Part shown: positions 42,908 through 51,341 of the stretch, piece after piece | Position numbering within the stretch: position 1 is the stretch's first letter | Layout of the letters: every line of letters starts with the position of its first letter | Origin: Enterococcus sp. ZJ1622 | Lineage (GTDB): Bacteria > Bacillota > Bacilli > Lactobacillales > Enterococcaceae | Direction: 5' to 3' | Assembly (NCBI RefSeq): GCF_011038845.1 | Contig: NZ_JAAKDW010000002.1 | Coordinates: 1-64,000, forward strand | DNA length: 64,000 nt | Translations under genes and position numbers: made by a program | The notes under the pieces: model-generated | Databases searched by the model: none | What the model saw: the letters and a program-made list of their open reading frames with translations, nothing else | Told to the model about the DNA's origin: nothing

Positions 42908-43893
42908 TCTTGTCCACCTACATGTACTAATGTTCGGCCCTGATGTGTCCCTGAAAGAAGCTGATCGATCGTAGCTGGAAGCTGCTCCAAGGTGATTTCT
43001 TGGACATGGAGATCATCTGCAATGGCAAGATCTGCTAACTGCTGCCAAACAGTTACCCTATTTTCATGAGCCACATTGACTGAATCGATCCCAATCAGCT
43101 GGACATTGCGCAAGATAAACGGCAGAACAGTCGTATGCAATTCGATCCCGCCAGCATTGCCACATAACGCACCAGCACCATCATATGAAAGAAGTGGCAG
43201 TAACTGACTCAACTGATTCCCGCCGACTGTGTCGATTATGTAATCGATCTGCTGTTTCCCGAGAGGTTTTGGTTTTTCAGGTAAAAAATCAGCTGGATGA
43301 AGGACTTTAGACGCTCCAAGCTGTTTGAGCCAGTCGTTCGCCTCTTGTTTACGAGAAAGTGCAGTGATGGAAGTGAAACCAAGTTTACGAAGCAAAGCGA
43401 TCGCTGTACTTCCGACACCACCAGATGCACCGGTTACAACAATATGGGCATCAGTAGACATTCCTTGTTTCAATAAAGCGTTCACAGCGAGCGCCGCAGT
43501 AAATCCGGCAGTGCCCAAGATCATTGCTTGGCGCGTGGATAGATTCTCTGGAAGCAAGATGAGCCAGTCACTTGGAACGATCTGATATTCGCTATACCCG
43601 CCTGGATGTGTGACACCTAAACCATAACCCGTCACAAGAACAAGATCTCCAGACTTGAAACGAGGGTCTCGGCTTTTGACAACAGTTCCTGAAAGATCGA
43701 TTCCTGGTGTCATAGGGTAGTTTCGGATCACATTCCCAGACTCAGTGCTGGCCAGTGCATCTTTGTAATTGACATCAGAATAGGCGACTTTCACCAGTAC
43801 TTCGTTATCTGCCAATTCAGAAAATTCTTGTTGGACGATTTTTAGCTGAAAATCAGGTTCCTTTGCTACTTGGAACTTTTTAAATGTACGCAT
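42904..43893 (-). CDS. YhdH-type acrylyl-CoA reductase/quinone oxidoreductase
   Basis: A 329-residue MDR protein of the YhdH family: SDVNYKDALAST (about 43-54), GIDLSGTVVKS, GYGLGVTHPGGYSEYQ (about 91-106) and the NADPH loop VTGASGGVGSTAIALL (about 150-165). YhdH reduces acrylyl-CoA, a reactive electrophile, and related enones. ATG 43893 follows AAAGGAGC. It overlaps coaB by 4 nt and is first of a four-gene minus operon with the CoA block, perhaps linking thiol-reactive acyl-CoA removal to CoA supply; that link is speculative. Confidence 0.85.
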   Translation of the reverse strand: MRTFKKFQVAKEPDFQLKIVQQEFSELADNEVLVKVAYSDVNYKDALASTESGNVIRNYPMTPGIDLSGTVVKSRDPRFKSGDLVLVTGYGLGVTHPGGYSEYQIVPSDWLILLPENLSTRQAMILGTAGFTAALAVNALLKQGMSTDAHIVVTGASGGVGSTAIALLRKLGFTSITALSRKQEANDWLKQLGASKVLHPADFLPEKPKPLGKQQIDYIIDTVGGNQLSQLLPLLSYDGAGALCGNAGGIELHTTVLPFILRNVQLIGIDSVNVAHENRVTVWQQLADLAIADDLHVQEITLEQLPATIDQLLSGTHQGRTLVHVGGQE

Positions 43894-44126
43894 GAATAGT
43901 GCTCCTTTCAAAATTTTCTTCTATCATACCACAAAACACGTGAGTTTACGGCAGTTCTTTCTCGTGAAATATGTAAAAAATGCTTAAAAGCAAAAAGCAG
44001 AAAGTACATGGGAGCTCTAGGAGGCTAGAGCAGAAGAAACGGTTGATTTTTGCTGTGTTTAGAGACGTTTGAACGAATTAAAAACAGCTGATCATCGATA
44101 GGAGCACAAAAAATGTAAAATATGGG

Positions 44127-44185
44127 TTGCCTTTTCTGTCAAAATTCGTATACTAATACGAGTGGCAGTAAACTTCGTGTTTACT
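44127..44185 (+). promoter_or_regulatory. promoter and operator-like palindromes of the pot operon
   Basis: TTGCCT (44127-44132), 16-nt spacer, TATACT (44149-44154). The -10 lies inside CGTAT-ACTA-ATACG (44147-44160), and a second perfect 7-bp inverted repeat AGTAAAC-TTCGT-GTTTACT (44167-44185) lies just past the start site. They are likely sites for the XRE-cupin repressor encoded first. The gap 43894-44126 shows nothing else beyond an AGCTCTAGGAGGCTAGAGC hairpin near 44010. Confidence 0.6.
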
Positions 44186-44213
44186 AACAGAAAACTTTTG
44201 CGAGGAGGAAACG

Positions 44214-44756
44214 ATGGAGATTGGTGAAAAGCTAAGGAATCTGCGTATCCAAAAGAACTTGACACAAGAAGAGCTGGGCGAACGGACAGATTTGTCAAAA
44301 GGGTATATTTCACAGCTTGAACGGGATTTGAGTTCTCCGTCGATGGAGACTTTTTTTTCGATCTTAGAAGTTCTCGGTGTGACCCCAGAAGAATTTTTCC
44401 ATCAGGAGACAGCGAATCTACAAGTTGTTTATTCAAAAGAAGATCATACGATTTATTCTGATGAGGAAAATGGCTATGAATTGGAATGGCTGGTCGCAGA
44501 TTCAAATGAAAAAGAAATGGAACCAGTTTTGTTGACATTCGACAAAGCGGGCGAATATAAGACCTTCGAGCCATCGTTATCTGAAACGTTTATTTTTGTG
44601 CTAGAAGGGGAATTAGAGTTAAGCTTAGGAGAGACGGTTTATGTGGCGAAAGCAGGTCAGTCGATCTATTATCAGGCGACCAAACAGCATCAGCTGAGGA
44701 ATCATCTGACAAAGAGAACCAAAGCATTGATTGTCGCAACAGAATCGTACTTGTAA
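44214..44756 (+). CDS. XRE-family regulator with cupin domain (PuuR-like)
   Basis: A 180-residue regulator. The N-terminal helix-turn-helix (about 6-60) has [20 protein letters not shown] and [14 protein letters not shown]; the C-terminal cupin domain (about 105-175) has [16 protein letters not shown] and [16 protein letters not shown]. This two-domain form is typical of PuuR/PotR-like regulators that sense polyamines and control uptake. It is first gene of the pot operon, 16 nt before potA, and probably autoregulates through the palindromes in its promoter. Confidence 0.85.
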   Translation: MEIGEKLRNLRIQKNLTQEELGERTDLSKGYISQLERDLSSPSMETFFSILEVLGVTPEEFFHQETANLQVVYSKEDHTIYSDEENGYELEWLVADSNEKEMEPVLLTFDKAGEYKTFEPSLSETFIFVLEGELELSLGETVYVAKAGQSIYYQATKQHQLRNHLTKRTKALIVATESYL

Positions 44757-44772
44757 TAAAGGAGGCAAAAAA

Positions 44773-45858
44773 GTGGGGAAACCAATTATTTCGTTTGATC
44801 AGGTAGTGAAACGCTATGATGATGAAACAATTTTAAAAAATGTCAGTTTTGAGATCGAGCAAGGAAAATTCTATACATTATTAGGACCATCCGGCTGTGG
44901 GAAAACCACGATTTTACGAATCATCGCAGGTTTCACTGAGGCAACAGAAGGAGATATCTATTTTGAAGGGAAACGGTTGAATGATCTGCCCGCGAATAAA
45001 CGGCAAGTCAATACTGTTTTCCAAGATTACGCACTTTTTCCTCACATGAACGTGTTCGACAATGTCGCTTTCGGCTTGAAAATCAAAAAAATGTCTAAAG
45101 CGGATATCGAGAAGAAAGTAAAAGATGCTTTGAGAATGGTCCAGCTTCCAGGTTACGAAAAACGAGAAATCAGCGAGATGTCTGGCGGTCAGAGACAACG
45201 TGTAGCGATTGCCCGTGCGATCGTGAATGAGCCGAAAGTCTTGCTGCTAGATGAACCGTTGTCTGCACTGGACCTGAAATTACGTACAGATATGCAGTAT
45301 GAGCTGAGAGATTTGCAGCAGCGCTTAGGGATCACTTTCATTTTTGTGACCCATGATCAAGAAGAAGCTCTTGCGATGAGCGATGAGATCTTCGTCATGA
45401 ATAAAGGGAAAATCGTCCAAAGCGGTACGCCAGTAGATATCTACGATGAACCGATCAGCCATTTCGTAGCAGATTTCGTTGGAGAAAGCAATATCGTAAA
45501 CGGAGTGATGATCGAAGACAATCTGGTAGAATTCGTCGGAAAACGATTCGAATGTGTCGATGGCGGGATGAGACCGAATGAACCGGTAGAAGTCGTGCTG
45601 CGTCCAGAAGACTTGACGATCACGACACCAGACAAAGGAAAATTAGTCGTGACAGTCGATACTCAGCTGTTCCGAGGCGTCCACTATGAGATCATCTGCT
45701 ACGATGAACAGCAGAATGAATGGATGGTCCATTCGACGAAAAAAGCAAAAGAAGGCAGTAAAGTCGGCTTGGCTTTTGAACCGGAAGATATCCATGTGAT
45801 GCGTTTCAATGAAACAGAAGAAGAATTCGATGCACGTCTGGACAGTTATGAAGAATAG
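44773..45858 (+). CDS. potA: spermidine/putrescine ABC transporter ATPase PotA
   Basis: A 361-residue ATPase: Walker [10 protein letters not shown] (38-46), Q-loop [11 protein letters not shown], signature [14 protein letters not shown] (about 137-150), Walker [13 protein letters not shown], and a C-terminal TOBE-type domain (about 265-355). The start is GTG 44773 with AAAGGAGGC upstream; the longer frame overlaps the regulator. It powers polyamine import by PotB, PotC and PotD encoded downstream. Confidence 0.95.
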   Translation: MGKPIISFDQVVKRYDDETILKNVSFEIEQGKFYTLLGPSGCGKTTILRIIAGFTEATEGDIYFEGKRLNDLPANKRQVNTVFQDYALFPHMNVFDNVAFGLKIKKMSKADIEKKVKDALRMVQLPGYEKREISEMSGGQRQRVAIARAIVNEPKVLLLDEPLSALDLKLRTDMQYELRDLQQRLGITFIFVTHDQEEALAMSDEIFVMNKGKIVQSGTPVDIYDEPISHFVADFVGESNIVNGVMIEDNLVEFVGKRFECVDGGMRPNEPVEVVLRPEDLTITTPDKGKLVVTVDTQLFRGVHYEIICYDEQQNEWMVHSTKKAKEGSKVGLAFEPEDIHVMRFNETEEEFDARLDSYEE

Positions 45859-45870
45859 GAGGGGACAAGA

Positions 45871-46677
45871 ATGAGAACCATGCGCAGAATCTATTCAGTC
45901 CCTTATATCTTGTGGCTGGGTCTATTTGTTATCGCGCCAGTACTGATGATCGTTTATCAGTCATTTTTTGATATGAACGGACGGTTCACATGGTCGAATT
46001 ACGCAGATTATTTCACATCAGGGACGTATCTTTCGATGACCTTGAATTCTGTCTGGTACGCACTTTTGATCACTTTGTTCACATTGGTCATCAGTTATCC
46101 GACTGCGTATTTTCTGACGAAATTGAAGCATAAACAGCTTTGGCTGATGCTGATCATCTTGCCTACTTGGGTGAATCTTTTGCTAAAAGCGTACGCATTC
46201 ATCGGGATATTCAGTATCCATGGCAGCGTCAATCACTTTTTCGAGTTTCTCGGCATTGGGCCGAAACAGCTCTTATTCACTGATTTCAGTTTCTTGTTTG
46301 TTGCAGCCTATATCGAGATCCCATTTATGATCATGCCTATTTTCAATGCGCTAGAAGAAATGAATCCTTCACTGATCAGTGCGAGTCGTGATTTGGGCGC
46401 CAATAATTTCGAGACCTTCCGACGAGTGATCTTTCCATTGTCTTTGAATGGCGTGAAAAGTGGTGTACAGGCTGTGTTTATTCCGTCTCTTTCTCTATTC
46501 ATGCTGACACGTCTGATCGGAGGGAATCGGGTCATCACTTTGGGAACAGCGATCGAACAGCATTTTCTCGTGACTCAAAACTGGGGAATGGGTTCGACGA
46601 TCGGTGTGATCTTGATCATTGCGATGTTCATCGTCATGCTGTTGACAGGTGAAAAGAAAAAAGGAGGACGTTCTTGA
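45871..46677 (+). CDS. potB: spermidine/putrescine ABC transporter permease PotB
   Basis: A 268-residue permease with six membrane segments and the coupling motif EEMNPSLISASRDLGANNFETF (about 166-187, split EEMNPSLISAS and RDLGANNFETF), the EAA loop that contacts PotA. RBS AGGAGGGG precedes the ATG; it lies 12 nt after potA. Its stop overlaps the potC start codon. Confidence 0.95.
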   Translation: MRTMRRIYSVPYILWLGLFVIAPVLMIVYQSFFDMNGRFTWSNYADYFTSGTYLSMTLNSVWYALLITLFTLVISYPTAYFLTKLKHKQLWLMLIILPTWVNLLLKAYAFIGIFSIHGSVNHFFEFLGIGPKQLLFTDFSFLFVAAYIEIPFMIMPIFNALEEMNPSLISASRDLGANNFETFRRVIFPLSLNGVKSGVQAVFIPSLSLFMLTRLIGGNRVITLGTAIEQHFLVTQNWGMGSTIGVILIIAMFIVMLLTGEKKKGGRS

Positions 46678-47504
46678 TGAAAAAATTCAAATGGTCTTAT
46701 CTTTATCTAACCATTGTGTTTTTACTGCTATACTTACCGATCTTCTACTTGATCTTTTACTCCTTCAATGCCGGTGGGACGATGAACAGCTTCACAGGAT
46801 TCACATGGGAAAATTATCAGGCAGTTTTTGAAGATACGCGACTGATCATTATCGTGCTGAACACTTTCATGCTGGCGTTTTTGTCAGCCTTGATCGCAAC
46901 AGTCATCGGAACATTCGGCGCTATGGGGATCTATTATACGAAAAAGCGGCAGGCACGTACGGCTTTATTAAGCATGAACAACATTTTACTCGTTTCGCCA
47001 GATGTGATCATCGGTGCCAGTTTTTTGATTTTCTTTACCTTTTTAGGTTTTGGTTTAGGATTCCAGAGTGTTCTGCTTTCTCATATCGCATTCAGTATCC
47101 CTATTGTCGTACTGATGGTGCTGCCGAAATTGCAGGAGATGAATGACTCGATGGTGGATGCAGCAAGAGATCTAGGGGCCAATAATCTCCAAGTAGTCAA
47201 AAACATCATTTTGCCGTACCTGTCTCCAGGGATCATTGCCGGTTATTTCATGGCATTCACGTATTCGCTAGATGATTTCGCCGTGACGTTCTTCGTGACA
47301 GGAAACGGCTTTACGACATTGTCTGTCGAGATCTATTCTCGAGCAAGGCAAGGGATCAGCTTAGAAATCAATGCATTGAGTGCGTTGGTCTTCTTGTTCT
47401 CGATGGTCCTAGTGATCGGGTATTATTTCATTAGTAAAGAAAATCGACCAAAACGGCTGAAGAAAAACAAAAGAATACGCGAGGGGGTGGCACGACTGCG
47501 ATGA
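46677..47504 (+). CDS. potC: spermidine/putrescine ABC transporter permease PotC
   Basis: A 275-residue permease with six membrane segments and the EAA loop LQEMNDSMVDAARDLGANN (about 151-169). AAAGGAGGACG supplies the RBS. I choose ATG 46677 (TGATG overlap with potB), though TTG one codon earlier is equally placed. It forms the channel with PotB. The end overlaps potD by ATGA. Confidence 0.95.
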   Translation: MKKFKWSYLYLTIVFLLLYLPIFYLIFYSFNAGGTMNSFTGFTWENYQAVFEDTRLIIIVLNTFMLAFLSALIATVIGTFGAMGIYYTKKRQARTALLSMNNILLVSPDVIIGASFLIFFTFLGFGLGFQSVLLSHIAFSIPIVVLMVLPKLQEMNDSMVDAARDLGANNLQVVKNIILPYLSPGIIAGYFMAFTYSLDDFAVTFFVTGNGFTTLSVEIYSRARQGISLEINALSALVFLFSMVLVIGYYFISKENRPKRLKKNKRIREGVARLR

Positions 47505-48574
47505 AAAAATTACAATCTCTGCTTCTTGGCATCCTCGTGATCATTGTGGTTTTGCTTCTTGGCGTACGCCAGCTGGAAAAAACGAGCGGGATGAGTGGTG
47601 CAAAGATCCTGACGATTTACAATTGGGGAGACTACATTGATCCCAGTCTGATCACAAAATTCGAAAAAGAATATGGGTATAAAGTAAACTACGAGACCTT
47701 TGATTCGAATGAAGCGATGTTCACGAAGATCCAACAAGGCGGGACCAATTATGATATTGCGATCCCAAGTGAATATATGATCCAGAAGATGATCAAAGAA
47801 AATCTCGTTCTCCCATTGGACCATTCCAAAATCAAAGGACTGGAAAACATCGATCCAAGATTCTTGGATTTAGATTTTGACCCGGATAACCGCTATTCCA
47901 TTCCGTATTTCTGGGGCACTCTTGGGATCGTTTATAATGATAAATTTTATCAGAAAGACCAGATAAAGCATTGGGATGATCTGTGGAAACCCGAGCTGAA
48001 AGACAGCTTGATGCTGATTGATGGCGCTCGGGAGGTCATGGGCCTTTCGCTCAACAGTTTAGGCTATTCATTGAATAGCAAAGATCTGACACAATTGAAA
48101 GAAGCAGCAAATAAATTGAATCATTTGACCCCGAATGTGAAAGCTATTGTTGCAGATGAGATCAAGATGTACATGATCAATGAAGAAGCATCTGCTGCTG
48201 TCACATTTTCTGGTGAAGCGGCAGATATGATGTATGAAAACGAGCATCTGCATTATGTGATCCCTTCAGAAGGGTCCAATCTTTGGTTTGACAATATCGT
48301 GATGCCTAAGACTGCGAAGAACAAAGAAGGAGCATATGATTTCATCAATTTCATGCTTGATCCGAAAAATGCCGCTCAAAATGCGGAATACATCGGCTAT
48401 TCGACACCGAACAAACAAGCAAAAGCATTATTGCCAAAAGAAATTTCAGAAGATGAGCAATTCTATCCATCGGACGAAACGATCTCGCATCTTGAAGTCT
48501 ATGAAGACCTGGGACCAAAATATCTGGGCATCTACAATGATCTGTTCCTGGAATTCAAGATGTATCGGAAATGA
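47501..48574 (+). CDS. potD: spermidine/putrescine-binding protein PotD, N-terminally anchored
   Basis: A 357-residue type 2 extracellular binding protein; the block LTIYNWGDYIDPSLI (about 37-51) starts the mature fold, and IPYFWGTLGIVYN (about 125-137) lines the pocket. The N-terminus is a single hydrophobic helix (about 6-22, LLLGILVIIVVLLLG) with no Cys after it, so it should be a membrane-anchored or cleaved protein instead of a lipoprotein as in most Gram-positive bacteria. Last gene of the operon; a terminator follows. Confidence 0.9.
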   Translation: MKKLQSLLLGILVIIVVLLLGVRQLEKTSGMSGAKILTIYNWGDYIDPSLITKFEKEYGYKVNYETFDSNEAMFTKIQQGGTNYDIAIPSEYMIQKMIKENLVLPLDHSKIKGLENIDPRFLDLDFDPDNRYSIPYFWGTLGIVYNDKFYQKDQIKHWDDLWKPELKDSLMLIDGAREVMGLSLNSLGYSLNSKDLTQLKEAANKLNHLTPNVKAIVADEIKMYMINEEASAAVTFSGEAADMMYENEHLHYVIPSEGSNLWFDNIVMPKTAKNKEGAYDFINFMLDPKNAAQNAEYIGYSTPNKQAKALLPKEISEDEQFYPSDETISHLEVYEDLGPKYLGIYNDLFLEFKMYRK

Positions 48575-48603
48575 TCATCAAATTCTATAAAATGGAAAAA
48601 AAT

Positions 48604-48652
48604 CTGCGTACGCAACAGACAGAGCTCAACGTCTATTGCGTACGCACTTTTC
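48604..48652 (+). terminator. terminator after potD
   Basis: TGCGTACGCAA..AGAC pairs with GTCT..TTGCGTACGCA, followed by CTTTTCC. A second small hairpin with AGCGTC / GGCGCT and six T lies at about 48667-48690. Confidence 0.8.
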
Positions 48653-48724
48653 CATTTCTTGGCAAAGCGTCTTTTCAGGCGCTTTTTTGCTTAGCAGTAG
48701 TGAAGGTTGGGATTTTGCATCTCC

Positions 48725-49021
48725 TTGACTTTTACCTAAAAAATGTTAATCTAATATTATTCTAATCATATCCGAAGAAAAGGAAAGTAAACACGAAATG
48801 GTTCAAGAGAGGCTTTGGGTGGTGGAAAAAGCCAGAAATTTCCTGTTGAAGATGGCCTTGGAGGATTTTTGTCGAGAGGTAGGAAAAAACGGGTAGTCTG
48901 TCGTTATCCAGACCGCTGATCTTATTGTCAGATTGAGGGAAAGAACGTTCTTTCTAAAAAAAGGTGGTACCACGAGTATAATCGTCCTTTACTAGCAGAT
49001 GCTGGTAAAGGGCTTTTTTTT
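48725..49021 (+). promoter_or_regulatory. T-box leader, probably methionine-specific
   Basis: Promoter TTGACT (48725-48730), 16-nt spacer, extended -10 TGTTAATCT. Stem I of a T-box follows, with AGAGAGGCTTTGGGTGGTGG (48806-48825) and the probable specifier ATG at 48852-48854. The T-box core AAGGTGGTACCACG (48961-48974) is followed by a terminator (48985-49020: CCTTTAC..GTAAAGG, then eight T). Uncharged tRNA-Met binding should favour read-through into the MetE-like gene. The class is certain; the specifier reading is inferred. Confidence 0.9.
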
Positions 49022-49048
49022 ATAAAAAAAGAGAAGAGAGTGAACAGT

Positions 49049-50182
49049 ATGAATAGAGATATCCCATTTACAGTCGATCATGTAGGAAGTTTTTTACGTC
49101 CAATAGCAATCAAAGAAGCCAGAAAAAAAGTGCAAGAAGGTTCTCTTACAAAAGAAGAACTTCGAGCCATCGAAGATCATGAAATAAAAGAACTGGTTGA
49201 AAGTCAAAAAGCTGTTGGGTTGAAAGGGATCACAGATGGCGAGTTTCGGCGAGGATTTTGGCATCTCGATTTTCTAGAAGAATTGAATGGCGTGGAAGGA
49301 TATGTCCCAGAGACAGGATATAATCAGACATTCCATGGAAAGGCCGCACCTTCTTATAACGTTCGAGTAGTGGACAAACTCTCATTCAATGAGAACCATC
49401 CATTTCTGGAAGATTTTGCTTTCTTGAAAAAAACAGTGGAAACAGGAGACGGTTCTGTCGCAAAAGCAACGATCCCAAGCCCTGCAATGCTCTTGAGACA
49501 AGAAATATTGGCCAATGATGGTTCTTCAAGAATCAATGAAATCTATCCAGATCTCTCTGAATTCTATGAAGATCTGGCAAAAACCTATCAGGCAGCGGTT
49601 CGAGCTTTTTATGAAAAAGGCTGTCGCTATTTGCAATTCGATGATACGAACTGGGCATTCTTAGCGGATCAGACAAAAAGAGAAGAATTGCTGAAACAAG
49701 GCATCGATCCAAAAGAAATGGCACAAGTCTGCACAACGATCATCAATAAGGCATTGGCAGATAAACCAGCAGATTTGACCGTGACTACGCATATTTGTCG
49801 AGGCAACCATGCTTCTTCTTGGCTGTTTTCCGGAGGATACGAACCGATTGCTGAGGAGTTGTTTGCTACAAATTATGACGGCTTCTTTTTAGAGTATGAT
49901 TCTGACCGTGCGGGTGATTTCACGCCATTGAGATATTGGAAAAACAAAGAAAGCAAAGTAGTGTTAGGCTTAGTAACTTCTAAATTTCCTGAATTGGAAG
50001 AAAAAGACCAGATCAAAGCACGCCTAAAAGAAGCACAAGAATTCATACCGCTGGAAAACTTGAGTATCAGTCCTCAATGCGGCTTTGCTTCGACAGAAGA
50101 AGGCAACCATCTGACTGAAGAAGAACAATGGGACAAAATCCGATTGCTGCAAGAAGTCGCAGATGAAGTCTGGGATCGCTGA
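49049..50182 (+). CDS. MetE-like methionine synthase (YxjG/YxjH type)
   Basis: A 377-residue protein of the short MetE C-terminal type: DHVGSFLRP near the N-terminus, GITDGEFRRGFW (about 60-71), the zinc-ligand region TTHICRGNH (about 246-254) and SPQCGFAST (about 340-348). Such proteins transfer methyl groups from a folate or other donor to homocysteine. Control by a methionine T-box supports a role in methionine supply. The start is ATG 49049 or GTG 49040; the GAGAG upstream suits the former slightly better. Confidence 0.85.
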   Translation: MNRDIPFTVDHVGSFLRPIAIKEARKKVQEGSLTKEELRAIEDHEIKELVESQKAVGLKGITDGEFRRGFWHLDFLEELNGVEGYVPETGYNQTFHGKAAPSYNVRVVDKLSFNENHPFLEDFAFLKKTVETGDGSVAKATIPSPAMLLRQEILANDGSSRINEIYPDLSEFYEDLAKTYQAAVRAFYEKGCRYLQFDDTNWAFLADQTKREELLKQGIDPKEMAQVCTTIINKALADKPADLTVTTHICRGNHASSWLFSGGYEPIAEELFATNYDGFFLEYDSDRAGDFTPLRYWKNKESKVVLGLVTSKFPELEEKDQIKARLKEAQEFIPLENLSISPQCGFASTEEGNHLTEEEQWDKIRLLQEVADEVWDR

Positions 50183-50298
50183 TTCATCAGAAACCGAAAC
50201 ATTCCTTCCATTTTCTCCTGATCGATAGGGAAAAAATGACCTAGATTCTTCCACGTAGACATGCTACTTTACTTGGAAAAGAGCTAGGAGGAGAGAAC

Positions 50299-51027
50299 AT
50301 GAACCTGAGGGAATTGTTTACACGATTATTTAGAAGAAGACAGCAATATGACTTTTCTGAAAAAAGTAATGCAAAAACACAGAAGGTTATTTTAAGTTCC
50401 TATACAACAAAAACGAATAGAGAAATTGAAAAATCAAACGAATTTGAGACTTACAAAAAATATTTTTCTAAGCCAGAGATCATTTGTACCTCAACAGAAG
50501 AAGCGCTTGATCGATTACAGCAAGCACAAAAGAAAGCACAAGACTTAAACGAAACGTTATATCCAGAGAACTACGATGAGCTCCCTGTTACCGAAAAAGC
50601 AGTGATCAATCAGAAATTCACGTCAGCGATGGCGGAATTCTACAAAGATAAGTTTTATCTCTCAGATTTCTTCCATTATTGGCTGAACCAAGATGTTAAA
50701 GTCGCGCAAAATTTTAAAAAACAACGAGGGACGGGAGCGAAACAAGAAGGTCTAGTGGGAACTTCTGAACAGTATGAGGAACAAGTCAAGATGCGCTATG
50801 ATCGTCTTTGCGCATGCTTGGATAGTCAACTCAAGAATCGAAAGCTAAATCTGGATGCTTTAAATGAAACAGTCAAGCGTTCAAATATTAATCATTATAT
50901 AATCAATGAAGAAGTACAGAAAAAATACATGGAGGACCTCAAGACACTTAAAGAGTTAGGAACAGGAAAAAGACCATCACTTGTGAACGTTTCAAATGAT
51001 GTTAATACAATAAGTCAGGAAAGATAA
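50299..51027 (+). CDS. hypothetical protein, 242 aa, charged and helical
   Basis: I do not recognise this protein. It begins MNLRELFTRLFRRRQQYDFS with a strongly basic, amphipathic N-terminus, which might contact the membrane or nucleic acid, then a mostly helical, charged body (for example EEALDRLQQAQKKAQDLN, about 67-84) and FYLSDFFHYWLN near 118-129. No membrane segment, signal peptide or cofactor motif. GGAGGAGAG gives a strong RBS. Base composition is more AT-rich than the neighbours. The gene is followed by a remarkable 25-bp hairpin. Confidence 0.7.
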   Translation: MNLRELFTRLFRRRQQYDFSEKSNAKTQKVILSSYTTKTNREIEKSNEFETYKKYFSKPEIICTSTEEALDRLQQAQKKAQDLNETLYPENYDELPVTEKAVINQKFTSAMAEFYKDKFYLSDFFHYWLNQDVKVAQNFKKQRGTGAKQEGLVGTSEQYEEQVKMRYDRLCACLDSQLKNRKLNLDALNETVKRSNINHYIINEEVQKKYMEDLKTLKELGTGKRPSLVNVSNDVNTISQER

Positions 51028-51046
51028 TTGAAAAGAACTCCTAAAA

Positions 51047-51101
51047 ACGACTCCTCCCTTCACTGTCAGATATAGCATCTGACGGTGGAGGGAGGAGTCG
51101 T
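51047..51101 (+). terminator. 25-bp hairpin after the unknown gene
   Basis: ACGACTCCTCCCTTCAC..GTCAGAT (51047-51071) pairs along its whole length with ATCTGAC..GTGGAGGGAGGAGTCGT (51077-51101), loop ATAGC. The only non-Watson-Crick pairs are two U-G on the plus-strand RNA. No T-run follows, so it may be a stability element or processing site instead of a true terminator. Confidence 0.6.
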
Positions 51102-51170
51102 GATCTCAAATAGTCGTTTTTACTGATATATTGAAGGAAAAAAGGATGAAATAATAAAACAGGGTCATGT

Positions 51171-51296
51171 TTATATTTTCTTAACCTTTTTCCTACTAAA
51201 AGTCAAAGAATAAGACATAAATTCTTCATATTTATCTTCTATTCTATATACATACCAACCAACAACCCTATATACTTTTTCATTTTTACTCCTCAA
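51171..51296 (-). CDS. possible small ORF, 41 aa
   Basis: A TTG-initiated frame with AGGAG 10 nt upstream on the minus strand. The product is basic and aromatic (YRVVGWYVYRIEDKYEEFM), ending KKVKKI, and looks more protein-like than random AT-rich sequence. It could equally be the remnant of a longer gene. It lies beyond the hairpin at the end of the oxidoreductase gene, on the same strand. Confidence 0.25.
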   Translation of the reverse strand: MRSKNEKVYRVVGWYVYRIEDKYEEFMSYSLTFSRKKVKKI

Positions 51297-51312
51297 GTAA
51301 AAATAACTCCTA

Positions 51313-51340
51313 GACCGCGGCTACCCACCGCGGTCGTTTT
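51313..51340. terminator. GC-rich hairpin between convergent transcripts
   Basis: GACCGCGG / CCGCGGTC with loop CTACCCA, then GTTTTTTTATT on the plus strand. It would end plus-strand transcription coming from the unknown gene, and lies directly after the stop of the minus-strand oxidoreductase. Confidence 0.8.
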
Positions 51341-51341
51341 T

